From Galaxea fascicularis (taxonomy: Eukaryota; Cnidaria; Anthozoa; Scleractinia; Euphylliidae), in contig OX419339.1 in assembly GCA_948470475.1 (NCBI GenBank), forward strand, positions 12,098,363-12,162,362: 64,000 nucleotides of DNA, read 5' to 3'. Shown piece after piece: positions 53,501 to 64,000 of the stretch. Position 1 is the first letter of the stretch. Each line of letters opens with the position of its first letter. Under the pieces are notes generated by a model. It saw only the letters and a list, made by a program, of their open reading frames with translations, searched no databases and was not told the DNA's origin. The translations under genes and the position numbers were made by a program.

Positions 53501-56500
53501 CCATCGCCACAGGCAACATTCCAAGTGTCTAAAATGAGACATTTAAATTATTATATAACCACTTATCCATCCAGGGGAAAACAGCTCGCTTGATATTGAT
53601 CGACAAAGTATTAAAAAGGCCTTAAACGTCGTAACCAACCGATTTTAATATTTATTGGTTTTTTAGCAGCAGACACGGATCAGTTCGCTTTGGGGATTGA
53701 TCACGAAGCTTGTTTTACTGAGATACCGAAAGCCGTGGTCTCCACAGAAATGAATGAGAATTTGTTCTCGAAACACAAGCGTTTTCTTAATACTGCTACA
53801 GCCGAAACCTGGTTATAATTGTTCAATGTTCATATACACCGGCCGAAATCAACCTGACCGGTTCTCATCTTGCCGGGGCTTCTTCTTCCTCCAGCTGTTC
53901 AGGAGAAAAGATGTTTCAACGGGGCCTTAGGCTGCCCCAAACATAGTCACGAGACATCCATCTTAGGATGAGATAGTTTGGCTACTTTTTATGTTTTCCA
54001 ATGTGGTTATTCCAGTTTGGTTACTGCCCAAACTTACCAGTACTTTCTTACCGACGCGAAATTCAACTGCTCACGTTCGTATGACACACATTCGTATGAC
54101 GACGTTGATTTTTCTGTACATGTTATGACACAGCGCGCGCGTGAGGATGGGGCGAATATGGCATGTATCGAATTATCATGGCTTGTTTCTTTGGTTTTCT
54201 GGTTGATCATGCATCATCCTTTGCTGGGAAAGTAAAGAATTATCTTTTCCTTAAGGCTAATCAACGGAATTGAAATTTCCTATGATCGCGAAGGGATCGA
54301 AGAGGACAGGGGCGGAGCCATGTTTGATCGAAGGCCTAGACTCAAGGAGGGAGGTCTATGAGTGTGGGAGAGGAGAATATGAGAATTCGTATTTCAGACA
54401 CAGGCTAAGGGAACCGTGAAAGAAATTGGCAAATTTGATTCGCATGATAGTATAACAGTTTCCAATAGAAAGCACAGACAAACGCGAAACACAGAGCCGG
54501 AATCAGGTGAAAAGCGGAAGTGACAGAAAAAAGGCGGCGGAATATTCAAGTTTAATAGGAAGATGAGGAAGAATACATGAAATCTAATTAAATGCCTTCT
54601 CTATCATAATTTTTAAACACACGGCTTCCATGGAAATCAGGTTGATAAGTAGCATATTCATGATTATTGTAAGTTAATATAATATTAGGATTAGGATTTT
54701 AGGTTTTTAGGATCTTTAGACATCTTATTGGAATTTATTGTACCTGATGATTTTTACCGTGTATAAATAATGATTAAAGAATTCAAGATAGCGGCAATGG
54801 AATTTGGGGAGCGATCAATTTAAGTGCACCTGCGAGCAATGAAGGCTTGCTCTTGAACACTCGAGACACTGACGTTTCTCTGGAGAGAGAGAAAAAAGAG
54901 CATTTATTGCCTTCTATTGGCAGAGATTGGAATGAATAACAATCAGTCAGCCTCTTGAACTTAATGGTGAGAAGAAGAATAGAAAGCTGTTTTCGATGTC
55001 TTCAGGTTATCGATTCTGATCGCTGCACAATCAAAAGCATCTTTTAAATTCTTCCTTCACACTGTGACAGACTTGGCATGTTTTCTGTCCAACTTGATAA
55101 TGAAACCACATAAAGGGCAAATTCTGCAGTCATCGTTTACATTGGACATTTTATGACCTCCTGTCCCCCTCCGTCCCTCCCCCCCTCCCACCCCCACCCC
55201 CTGTTTCCTCTCTCAAATATAGTGCTGGCGGAACGTTTCATTACGGTGCTCTTTCTCACTGTTCGCTATTCTGGAAGATTGTAACCTGCGAGCGAGCTTT
55301 CCCCTTCTCTCTCTTTTACCCCGCGAGACAGCTTGCTTGTAGGCTCGGAAGATTGTCAAAATTTTTGTTCTGTAGAATACCAGCCGAGAATTGAAGATAA
55401 CAGCAAGGTAAAATGGGAATTTTCTGGGGTTTTCCTTAAAGAGAGCTAATATTAAGTTTAAGTGTTATATTGTGTTACAACGTGTAAATGGTCTTGAAGT
55501 TATGCTAACATTAGTTGTCACTGAGGGGGCATAAATTTTACATTTAGATAGGTCAGAATCGAGAAGGAAAATTCGATCTTGGAAATAAATAAATCTTGAA
55601 ATAAATATGGCCTTTCTTTATCTCGAATTTGCTATTATTGCGTGGGTAAAAATGTAGGTCACCATTTCATATCTCATGTCACTGAAAATCAAACCGGAAA
55701 AATTTAATTTTGGAAATAAATCTTGGAATTAAGCTCAAATTAGTTGTTATTCCAGGGGTAAGACGTATATTTAGGTCCTGAAAGGTCAGAGTCGAAAGGC
55801 ACTTTTTAACTATGGGGGTGGGCAGGAAGAATTAAAATGCTAAAACAATAAATAAAACATCGAAACCTTGAACTTCTTAGACAACACGCCCACCGCATCA
55901 GTTTACAAGTAGACGTTTTAAGAGACATCAAAAAGAACCGACGACTTAGGTTTTACTGGATATTGGTGGTTACGGGAAATAAAAGAAAGCGGCTGAGTAA
56001 GTTACGCCGCTGTTACTTTCAAACAGTAAAACGTCAGGATTTGCTTTTATCACCACACGCACGCATTCATTGGCTGAGGTTAGTTTTGTTTGATGTGCGC
56101 TAAGGATTTGGAAGGACTGGCATTTAACAAGAAAAAATAGATTCTAATCCGCTTTTGAAAGAGAAAAATCGTTTTCCATTTTAAAAGAAGCTGACCACTT
56201 GCCCGGAAAATGTCAAAATATTTTAAAATTGGCTCAGTAGTGGCTTTCGAGTGACCGCTCAGACCAATATCTTCATCTTGTTTAGATCACCAGTCACGTA
56301 GAACGATGGGAAATGCATTGTTGTGTCCATTTTGTTGTAAAAATAATGGTAGATAGCGTCAATGGGCGTTTTTAGCGGGAACTTAATAGTTGGATTGGTT
56401 TGTAGGCTAACAACCACATTTGTTTTGCTGTGGGGATCGCAATTCAAAGAATTGCCGATTCAAATGCGACGCCGTCCATTGGTAAAGTGAAGGGCATTAC

Positions 56501-58060
56501 GTAACCGAACAAAATCATAAAGTTTTTGCTTAACTTCGAAAGATAGCAGAAAGACCGGGTTTCATCGGAAAGTAGATAATTACTCTAACTCGTGGAGAAA
56601 CTACACTGCAAAGGAGGACAAAGGTTGATGAAAGAAAGGCCAGAAATGCAAATGAATCAAGAAAACTCGACGGAGAGTAACCATTTTATAGGAGTTGGAG
56701 GGCCGCGACCTTTCCAAGTGATGTAATCACTTCCGTTTCGGGCAATTAAACAAAACCAAGAGCAACGAGACTCTTAAGTGAAATATACTGCATAAATAAA
56801 TGATGATCATGACTGCGTCGCATGCCTAAGGGCTGGCGGTTTTGTTCACGGAAGGAAACGTTTTGGTGTACACACGAAAATAAAAGAATTGCTGGTAATG
56901 ATGTCAGGTTCTCCCGACCAGTTCGCTTCAATAAACTACATTGCCCAAACTATCCCATCACTGACACACAGCCATTGAAAAATTCCTTCTCCGCAGGCTC
57001 AGACCCAGATCCTTTGTCAACTCTGTAGGACGTAAGTGGCGCGTTGGAATGGAGGTTATAAGTTTCGACTTCCGGTAAGCAGGACAAACAATATTAATAC
57101 ATTGGCCGGTGACATCGATGGCCGAACGCAACATTTCAGTAGAATAAAAATAAATAACAGCTTTCTCGTGTAGAGGTGCTCGGTATTTCAAAACAAGCTT
57201 TACAGGTAATAAGTTAACGTAATTTTGCACAGAGCCTCTATGTTAGGCTTAGGACTCGACAAAGTGAACAATTTTTCTCTTTTTACAATCTCTGACGACG
57301 CGCACTGGATAACCTGCTTGGTACGATTGAGGTGAGAACTGCACACGACTTCGTTTAGGCTCACCCAGGGTCGAGGAAGGAGTGGGGATAAACTTGGCCG
57401 CCAGGCCTTTTCCTTGCTTCTTCCTGGCTACTATTGCTATGCAACTGTAGACACTTTGTCATGCCTTGCGTGCTTTAAGTTAAGTAATTTGGTGAGTGTT
57501 CGGAGATCAGGATTGGCATTTCGTTCTTTCGGACGATTGAATATTGGCGTAATCCAATCAGTAACGTCTTCACTCATTGGTTAATTCTTTTGGACGATTG
57601 AATATTGACATTTCAAATTCATGGGCCAGTTTTTTTTTTTTTTTTTTTTTTTTCCCAGGCCGGAGCTGTGATACGATGCTTTGAATTGAGCGCAAACAAT
57701 GTGATCTTGCATATTCAAATCGCATCCGATCGCACAACTCATAAAAAAATGGTATAATTCTTCAAAGGTATACTCAGTCTTTAATAAGTAAACTATCAAT
57801 TGTCGTTTATATTAGCGAAAAACATCCCGCTTTCAAGGTGATTTACCTTTGAAAGTCTTGAGCGTATTTAGTCTCCGCCACAAACATCTCGTGCACGTAA
57901 CCTCAGGTTACTATGAAATTTGCACTTTGATCGACTACACTAAAAATAAACAACACGCTAGCTAGACTTTCATCTTTTTGACAAATTCTTGCAATTCAAG
58001 GTGGACAGACTGCAAATTGTAGTAGTTGCCATTATTATCCTTGACTATCGTTTTTGATGC
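50590..58060. other. Intergenic region without recognised genes
   Basis: About 7.5 kb upstream of DNAJA2. Open frames are short and none shows family motifs or matching splice sites. A poly-T run lies at about 57630-57652. A C-rich tract lies at 55165-55201. Confidence 0.45.
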
Positions 58061-58067
58061 GAGTATA

Positions 58068-58523
58068 GGCCCGTTTAAACGGTTTCAACATTTGACCAAC
58101 ATTCGTTCAAGAAAAGTTGAAAGGATGTTGGTCAAATGTTGGATGCAAAAACAAAGTTGTGCAAAGACCCGTTCAAACGGTTTCAACATTGTGTTAACTT
58201 CTTCACTGTTTACGCAAACGATAGACGCCATATAAAATTTTGCGGCCTGATGTGAGCATGCGTGTGTTCTACAATTGTTGAACAGGAGTGTTCAAACGGC
58301 TTCAACACCATTCAACATTTTCAAGAACGAAGGAAAACTGAGTTGAATCGGTGTTGAATGAGAGTTTAAACCGATCTAAACTTGATTCAACATGCCTTCA
58401 ACAAGCTTTCGACATTTTTTACGGCTTTCAACAATGTTAGACCACCTGTTCAAACGCACCCAACATTTGGTTCAAAGTGTTAAACGCATGTTGAAGCAAA
58501 TGTTGAAACCGTTTAAACGGCCC
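58068..58523. mobile_element. TIR element of about 455 bp
   Basis: GCCCGTTTAAACGGTTTCAA near 58069 and TTGAAACCGTTTAAACGGCC near the right end. The interior repeats TTCAACATTTGACCAACATT-like and GTTCAAACGG motifs many times. No ORF. Confidence 0.7.
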
Positions 58524-58743
58524 TTATTACTCAATTATTTTAATTTTAAGCTAAAATGTTTCCAGGAAAGGAGTTTCAAAGTATTGTGTTCTTATCTGAA
58601 ACTCTTTTCGATCCGAAATGCCGTCGTTCGGCGTTCTTAGGCCCTAAATAAAAATTGTAGGTGAGACCAGATAAGTGTTATACTGAATGAAAATTCTTTA
58701 ACACCTCTGATCTGAAAACAGTGGGTTGCAAACATCTTGTGTA

Positions 58744-58941
58744 ACGAGGACACATTGTTGCGGACACATTGTTGCCGACACAAATGTTTCCCCGTTTTCA
58801 CGCGCGCGCAACATTTGTTCGGGACACAAAATGTTTATGAATTTGTTCAGAAACATTTTGTGTCCGCAATAAATGTTTCCCAGTTTGTGCAGCCCAAGAA
58901 ACATCATGAGCAACAATATGTCCGCAACAATGTGTCCTCGT
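58744..58941. mobile_element. 198-bp TIR element
   Basis: ACGAGGACACATTGTTGCGG at the left and its exact complement at the right end (23-bp TIR). The interior repeats GGACACAAAATGTTT and its complement. Confidence 0.75.
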
Positions 58942-59593
58942 TTGCTAGGGCCTATGCGATTAAAGGCTGGTTATTGAGCATTTACACACTGCTGAAGCAG
59001 TAGCCACATGTAGTCCTTGACTACCTATTTTTTTATTGGTTTTTACGCCGGTTACCATGCCCATTTCTCCCTTTATATGATGACATTTTTTTGCGGATTT
59101 GTCGTAATTTAAAATATTCGTTTCGTTATTTATTGCTGTAAGCAACCTCATTTTCCACCTCAAATGAAGATTGTAGCGGGAATCTTGCTGTCATCGCAAA
59201 GCCAAGTCCAACGTTGTTGCCATTCTTTAACGACCCTATTAAAATCCTAGGCCGAGACACCTGCAAGCTGCGCCGCGACAAGCGTTGAAAAAGGAGGCGC
59301 GCGCCTTTCGCGTTCCAGCGTGCCCGAGGTCCACGTCTTCCTCCCGGTGGCCTATGCAGCTGCCACTGAGGCTCAAGAAATTTTTGAGCGTCGTCGAAGC
59401 GATGTATTTTGCGAGGTTGCCATGTACGAGGCTGACTAGGATTTAAAATAGAGCAAAGTAACTGAAACCTCTGTTATAGGACGGTGATGAAGGAATTAAA
59501 TTGCAACTGGAAAAAGTTGACCCAACTGGTTGAAAATTAACCTGGTCCCGGTTCCTGATCCTGGAAGGCCGATTCAAAACTATCTCCCACTAA

Positions 59594-59809
59594 TTAACCC
59601 TTTAACCCTAAGATCAAACTTCAAATTCTCATTTGTTGGCCTTACACATTTACTATAAAAGCAGTAGGGAGAAATTGTTAAAATATCAAGCAAATTCGTC
59701 TTGTGTGATCCTGCCCTCAATTCTCGTGACCACTTTTTTTTTACTAGTAAAGCGTTGATATTACAAGGAGAAATTTGATGCTGATCACTCTTAAAGTTTA
59801 AAGGGTTAA
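59594..59809. mobile_element. CCCTTTAA-type element, copy 3
   Basis: TTAACCCTTTAACCC at the left and TTTAAAGGGTTAA at the right, 216 bp, similar in length to copies at 37403 and 42031. Confidence 0.55.
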
Positions 59810-60362
59810 GGATTAGTTCATAATGAAATTTTATATCACCGGGAATCGGGGGATAAAAAGGAGTTCCTGTGAGCATACATATCTCTCGATTCACTAACTT
59901 TCGATTAATTAACTCGGAACTTGAAACCATGGCCAGTCAGCCTTCACAATAATTTTCCAGCACTCGAGGAAAAGTCAATGGTATATACTAGCCTCTCTTT
60001 CCCCCTAAGGCGTAACATTGTTGAAAAAAAAAACCGACGAAAGTGTACTATAAGCACACCAGTGGATAGAACATTAATACCTAATTACGTCGTCCAAATT
60101 AAAAATGGTTAAAGTTTTCTATGACTTCTATCATGTTTATTTACGTTTTAAAGTGCGTCTCAATGAAATAAATACTTTTGATACTGTAAAGCATTATAAT
60201 TTCTGGCTCTATACAGTTTAAATCAACTGCCAAGGTTTTAGAACCAAAAGACTGACCAAAATGTTAACTCCATGGACAACCAAGAACTGGCGTACTTAAC
60301 GAGAGGTTATTTTCGATTTGCCCAACACCCCGCCCCCAGGGACAAGACCACTTGAGGCAATT

Positions 60363-60380
60363 CCCCCCCCCCCCCCCCCC
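60363..60380 (+). repeat. C18 homopolymer
   Basis: Eighteen consecutive C in otherwise ordinary intergenic sequence. Confidence 0.9.
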
Positions 60381-60763
60381 ACCGGGCCTGAAGGACCGGA
60401 CTTGTCCCGAAGGTTGCTCGGGGGCATGCAAAGAGGTAAAATTAAACCACGCATTTTAAAAACGAACATGCCGTCCATCTTCACAGTGTTCAGACAGTTG
60501 GCTTTATGTTATTTGACTCACATCCGTTCGTTCATAAAACAGCATTACATTGAATTTATCTGACAACAATCATAAAGGACTGATTCCGGTTTTTACTCAC
60601 GGTTTTCATGAACGTGAAATTGACCAACCTCTTCACGGTGGGAAAAATCCTTGCCAAGTGGTCTCAGCTGTTTGCCGTAAACGTGGTTCTAAATCTGTCT
60701 AATATCGCAAAACCCGTATTACTTTTTCTTTGACTTTTCTAGAAGCCTGGTAACTGCCGAGAA

Positions 60764-60879
60764 CTAAGGCCCCGTTTATATGGAGAAAAGTTGTCCCGGG
60801 TAGAAGGGTAACCCGCCTACCCGAGCTACCCTTGGCGAGCCAACTGTTCATACATTTTCTTTCAAAACTTGGCGAACCG

Positions 60880-60917
<38 letters not shown>

Positions 60918-61319
60918 TGACCCTCCTAGCCGGGTCACCCTCATTCGATGGTAGGGTCACCCTCCTAGCCGAGCCAAGTTTTCTCCGATATAAACATATT
61001 GGCCCGGTCAGCCGGGATAACTCCTCGGAAATTGAAGTTTGTGTTTTGTCTTCAAAAAGAACATTTTCGTTTAAATTGCTATCAAAGAAGTTAAATCTAA
61101 GTCAACAGTCACCGGTGTGAGTGATTTAAAAAATAGAACTCCAGCGGGATATTTAAGGTATGAATTATTAAGCAGGGCCAATGAATAATTTAGTAGGGTT
61201 AACTTTGACTTGGTCAACCGGGACAACTTTACTCATGTAAACAGTCGTGAGAAGTTGGCTCGGCAACGCGGGTGACCCTTCTACCCGGAACAACTTTCTT
61301 CGCAGAAACGGGGCCTTAG
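60764..61319. mobile_element. 556-bp TIR element
   Basis: CTAAGGCCCCGTTT and AAACGGGGCCTTAG at the ends. Subterminal GTTGTCCCGGGTAGAAGGGT faces its near complement, and GGGTCACCCTCCTAGCCGAG-type units repeat inside. No intact ORF. Confidence 0.7.
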
Positions 61320-61389
61320 GTAACCCAATCAAAATCATGATGGTGAAAAAGTATGCATTATCAGTACGAGTCTCGTGCGTATGCACCCT

Positions 61390-61643
61390 TACCCTGGCTC
61401 CAGAGACCAATTGAAAAAAAATATATCCTTGAAAATCAAAACAGAAGGCCGGCGAGAAACGGCTTTTTCCTCTCGGCGCTTTGCGCCTCGTGGCCGCGTA
61501 TTTTCCGTCCTCCAAACGAAACACCCTGGGTGGCAGAGCGGGTTAAATTTTTAGTTTGTAGTGCGCCGCATAGCCGCGGTCACGAGGCGGGAAGCACTGA
61601 GATATTTTGCTCAGTTTTTCAAGGGACCTCCTGAGCCAGGGTA
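61390..61643. mobile_element. 254-bp TIR element
   Basis: TACCCTGGCTC at 61390-61400 and GAGCCAGGGTA at 61633-61643. The interior has facing GAGGCGGGAAG and CGCCTCGTGGCCGCG motifs. No intact gene. Confidence 0.55.
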
Positions 61644-62186
61644 GTACGCGCGAAAAACCGGTTAGAGACTTAAACCCCATTTACACTACAGAAAAAAACG
61701 GCATGGCAAGGATAAAAACTAGCAAGGGTAGCTAAGATTTTGGTAAGGCAAGGATTGTTTACACATGTACCGTTTCACCCTTGCTTGATTTGTTCTAGGC
61801 AAGGCTATTTTGTTCCAAGCAAGGCTTAGATTTGTAAGTGAGCATGCGCATCGTGCTAATTCAAGATGGCGTCCACGGGATTGTTCGATGTTCGAAACCT
61901 CCGTACCAAGGTGAAGGAAATCAAACGAAACCGAGCAGAAACGTCGCCAACGTGAAATAAAGTACCAGATAAGTGAGGAATAGAGGAAGAAAGAACATTT
62001 CATTAGATACCGGAACTGACCGGAACTGAGCGCTGTAACTTAAAAGACTGATTAAGGGGGTATATATATAAGTGAAAATTTTGCATTAAACTTTCTCTAC
62101 AAACATTTGAAATTTTTAGCCATAAACTCATTCAGTATTAATTAAATTTGATTAAATTTAATTTACACTCTTTTTACAAACCAAAA

Positions 62187-63335
62187 ATTTAGCCGTAAAT
62201 TAACGGCTAAATTATTTGTCTGTAATAGAAGTGAACCAAAACTTTAGCCGTAAATTAACGGCTAAATTATTTGTCTGTAATAGAAGTGGACCTCGATTTC
62301 GCCGTAAATTAACGGCTAAATTATTTGTTTGTAATATATGTGAACCTCGATTTCGCCGTAAATTAACGGCTAAATTATTTGTCTGTAATAGAAGTGAACC
62401 AAAACTTTAGCCGTAAATTAACGGCTAAATTATTTGTCTGTAATAGAAGTGGACCTCGATTTCGCCGTAAATTAACGGCTAAATTATTTGTTTGTAATAT
62501 ATGTGAACCTCGATTTCGCCGTAAATTAACGGCTAAATTATTTGTCTGTAATAGAAGTGAACCTCGATTTCGCCGTAAACTAACGGCTAAATTATTTGTC
62601 TGTATAGAAGTGAACCTCGATTTCGCCGTAAATTAACGGCTAAATTATTTGTCTGTAATAGAAGTGAACATCGATTTCGCCGTAAATTAACGGCTAAATT
62701 ATTTGACTGTAATAGAAGTGAACATCGATTTCGCCGTAAATTAACGGCTAAATTATTTGTTTGTAATAGAAGTGAACATCGATTTAGCCGTAAATTAACG
62801 GCTAAATTATTTGTTTGTAATATATGTGAACATCGATTTCGCCGTAAATTAACGGCTAAATTATTTGTTTGTAAAAGAGGTGAACATCGATTTAGCCGTA
62901 AATTAACGGCTAAATTATTTGTTTGTAATATATGTGTACATCGATTTAGCCGTAAATTAACGGCTAAATTATTTGTTTGTAATAGAAGTGAACATCGATT
63001 TCGCCGTAAATTAACGGCTAAATTATTTGTTTGTAATTTATGTGAACATCGATTTCGCCGTAAATTAACGGCTAAATTATTTGTCTGTAATAGAAGTGGA
63101 CCTCGATTTCGCCGCAAATCAACGGCTAAATTATTTGTCTGTAATAGAAGTGAACCTCGATTTCGCCGTAAATTAGCGGCTAAATTATTTGACTGTAATA
63201 GAAGTGAACATCGATTTCGCCGTAAATTAACGGCTAAATTATTTGTCTGTAATAGAAGTGAACATCGATTTCGCCGTAAATTAACGGCTAAGTTTTTTTC
63301 TTGTAAAAGAAATGAACATCGATTTCGCCGTAAAT
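62187..63335. repeat. 54-bp satellite array, about 21 units
   Basis: Unit: GCCGTAAATTAACGGCTAAA, TTATTTGTCTGTAATAGAAG, TGAACCTCGATTTC. Starts of GCCG at 62192, 62247, 62301 and 62355 give a 54-55 bp period. Each unit holds inverted 8-mers TTAGCCGT/ACGGCTAA (or a variant) 6 bases apart. The first units repeat as a three-unit block of about 163 bp (62247 block equals 62410 block). Because 54 is divisible by 3, both strands give long open frames; these are not genes. Confidence 0.95.
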
Positions 63336-63768
63336 AGGAGGCCCGTTTTAGGCCAGACCCCTTGTCTCAGACGGTATTGCGTCTAGACGATTTTAACGTC
63401 TCTCACCCCGCTTGCACAAAAACGGCTGTCGAACGGACGTGTCAGTTCTAATCAAGAAGATTGGTTAGCGCTTATAACTTACGGTGAAGTTTAATGGCAA
63501 TAGAAATCTTATGACTCCTCTGTTCGCTTTGTTTCTAAGATAGAGAATACGAAATAGAAGCTTGTAAGGAATGGAGCATTACCTTCAATGGGATTAACTT
63601 CAGAATGGTATACAATGATATTCGAGACTTTGTGCTTATCGGGGGGTCTGACATGATGCTCAATTTCGTTGTTACCACAGTTGGCTACTCGTGAGATCGT
63701 GAAGGGTTTTCGACTTGTGTTATTCGCAGCCGCTTGTAGCTATTTACAACCTGAAAGTCTTTATTATA

Positions 63769-63909
63769 ATGACATCTTTTAAGAAGACCTACGCTGAGGC
63801 AGTGACCGGCTCGTCTTCATTCCTGACACACGCCTGCTGGTCACATCTGCAGACACAGGATGAAGAGTATGCCATCATCCTTGCTGTCCAGAACTCACTC
63901 AGTGTAAAG
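63769..63909 (+). CDS. Possible coding exon, unknown protein (5' end of a plus-strand gene)
   Basis: ATG at 63769 followed by 47 codons: MTSFKKTYAEAVTGSSSFLT, then HACWSHLQTQDEEYAIILAV and QNSLSVK, ending TAAAG|GTACGG in phase 0. The frame is also open upstream to 63715, so this could be an internal exon. Family not recognised. Any following exons lie beyond the window, so this rests on composition and a fair donor only. Confidence 0.35.
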
Positions 63910-64000
63910 GTACGGTACTTTTGTTTTATGACGATGATTTGAAATCGCGTCAGCTGTTACGCATTTGATTTTTGTAAGTTTACTGAAAACTGATCGTGTC

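Noticed and set aside
53978..54235. Plus-strand 85-codon frame
   Set aside because: No homologous pattern, no splice partners, in a gene-poor stretch.
62216..63117. Long repeating frames on both strands in the satellite
   Set aside because: The 54-bp period is a multiple of three, so frames stay open by arithmetic; no start context, splice sites or family pattern.
62187..63335. CRISPR array
   Set aside because: Repeat and spacer are not separable; the whole 54-bp unit repeats, and the genome is animal.

Overview
The window looks like nuclear DNA of an anthozoan cnidarian, probably a stony coral or a relative. It has many-exon genes with small exons and GT-AG introns, about 40% GC by eye, and very many short inverted-repeat (MITE-like) elements and tRNA-derived repeats. 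The species call is inference. The gene identities rest on reading-frame joins and motifs, not on a database search.

Four gene models are supported. (1) About 0.7-28.46 kb, minus strand: the 5' part of a very large secreted or membrane protein of the polycystin-1/REJ class. I joined 23 coding exons. The phase of every junction agrees, giving about 2,155 residues before the window edge cuts the gene: signal peptide, several repeats of a cysteine module, a D-x-C-x-x-C array, an IPT/TIG domain and a REJ-like region. (2) 17.27-19.43 kb, plus strand: a complete three-exon gene for a 120-residue two-helix membrane protein, lying antisense inside one intron of gene 1. (3) 29.35-32.33 kb, minus strand: a three-exon M20 dipeptidase, PM20D2-like, 413 residues. 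(4) 38.50-50.52 kb, minus strand: a twelve-exon class A J-protein, DNAJA2-like, 403 residues, with HPD motif, four zinc-finger motifs and a C-terminal CAHQ box.

From 50.5 kb to the end I see no confident gene except a possible exon at 63.77-63.91 kb. This stretch holds terminal-inverted-repeat elements (58.07-61.64 kb) and a 54-bp satellite array (62.19-63.33 kb). Other mobile DNA includes a PIF/Harbinger remnant inside gene 1 (7.30-8.28 kb), the C-terminal end of a non-LTR reverse transcriptase (33.44-33.86 kb), a cluster of three elements at 35.23-35.89 kb, and several small near-perfect hairpins.

The genes do not form a pathway. Gene 1 would act outside the cell or at its surface, possibly in matrix or mechanosensory roles. 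PM20D2 acts in cytosolic dipeptide clearance and DNAJA2 in Hsp70-dependent folding. The least familiar items are the nested antisense gene, the repeated cysteine module of gene 1, and the satellite with its short-arm dyad and three-unit higher-order period.
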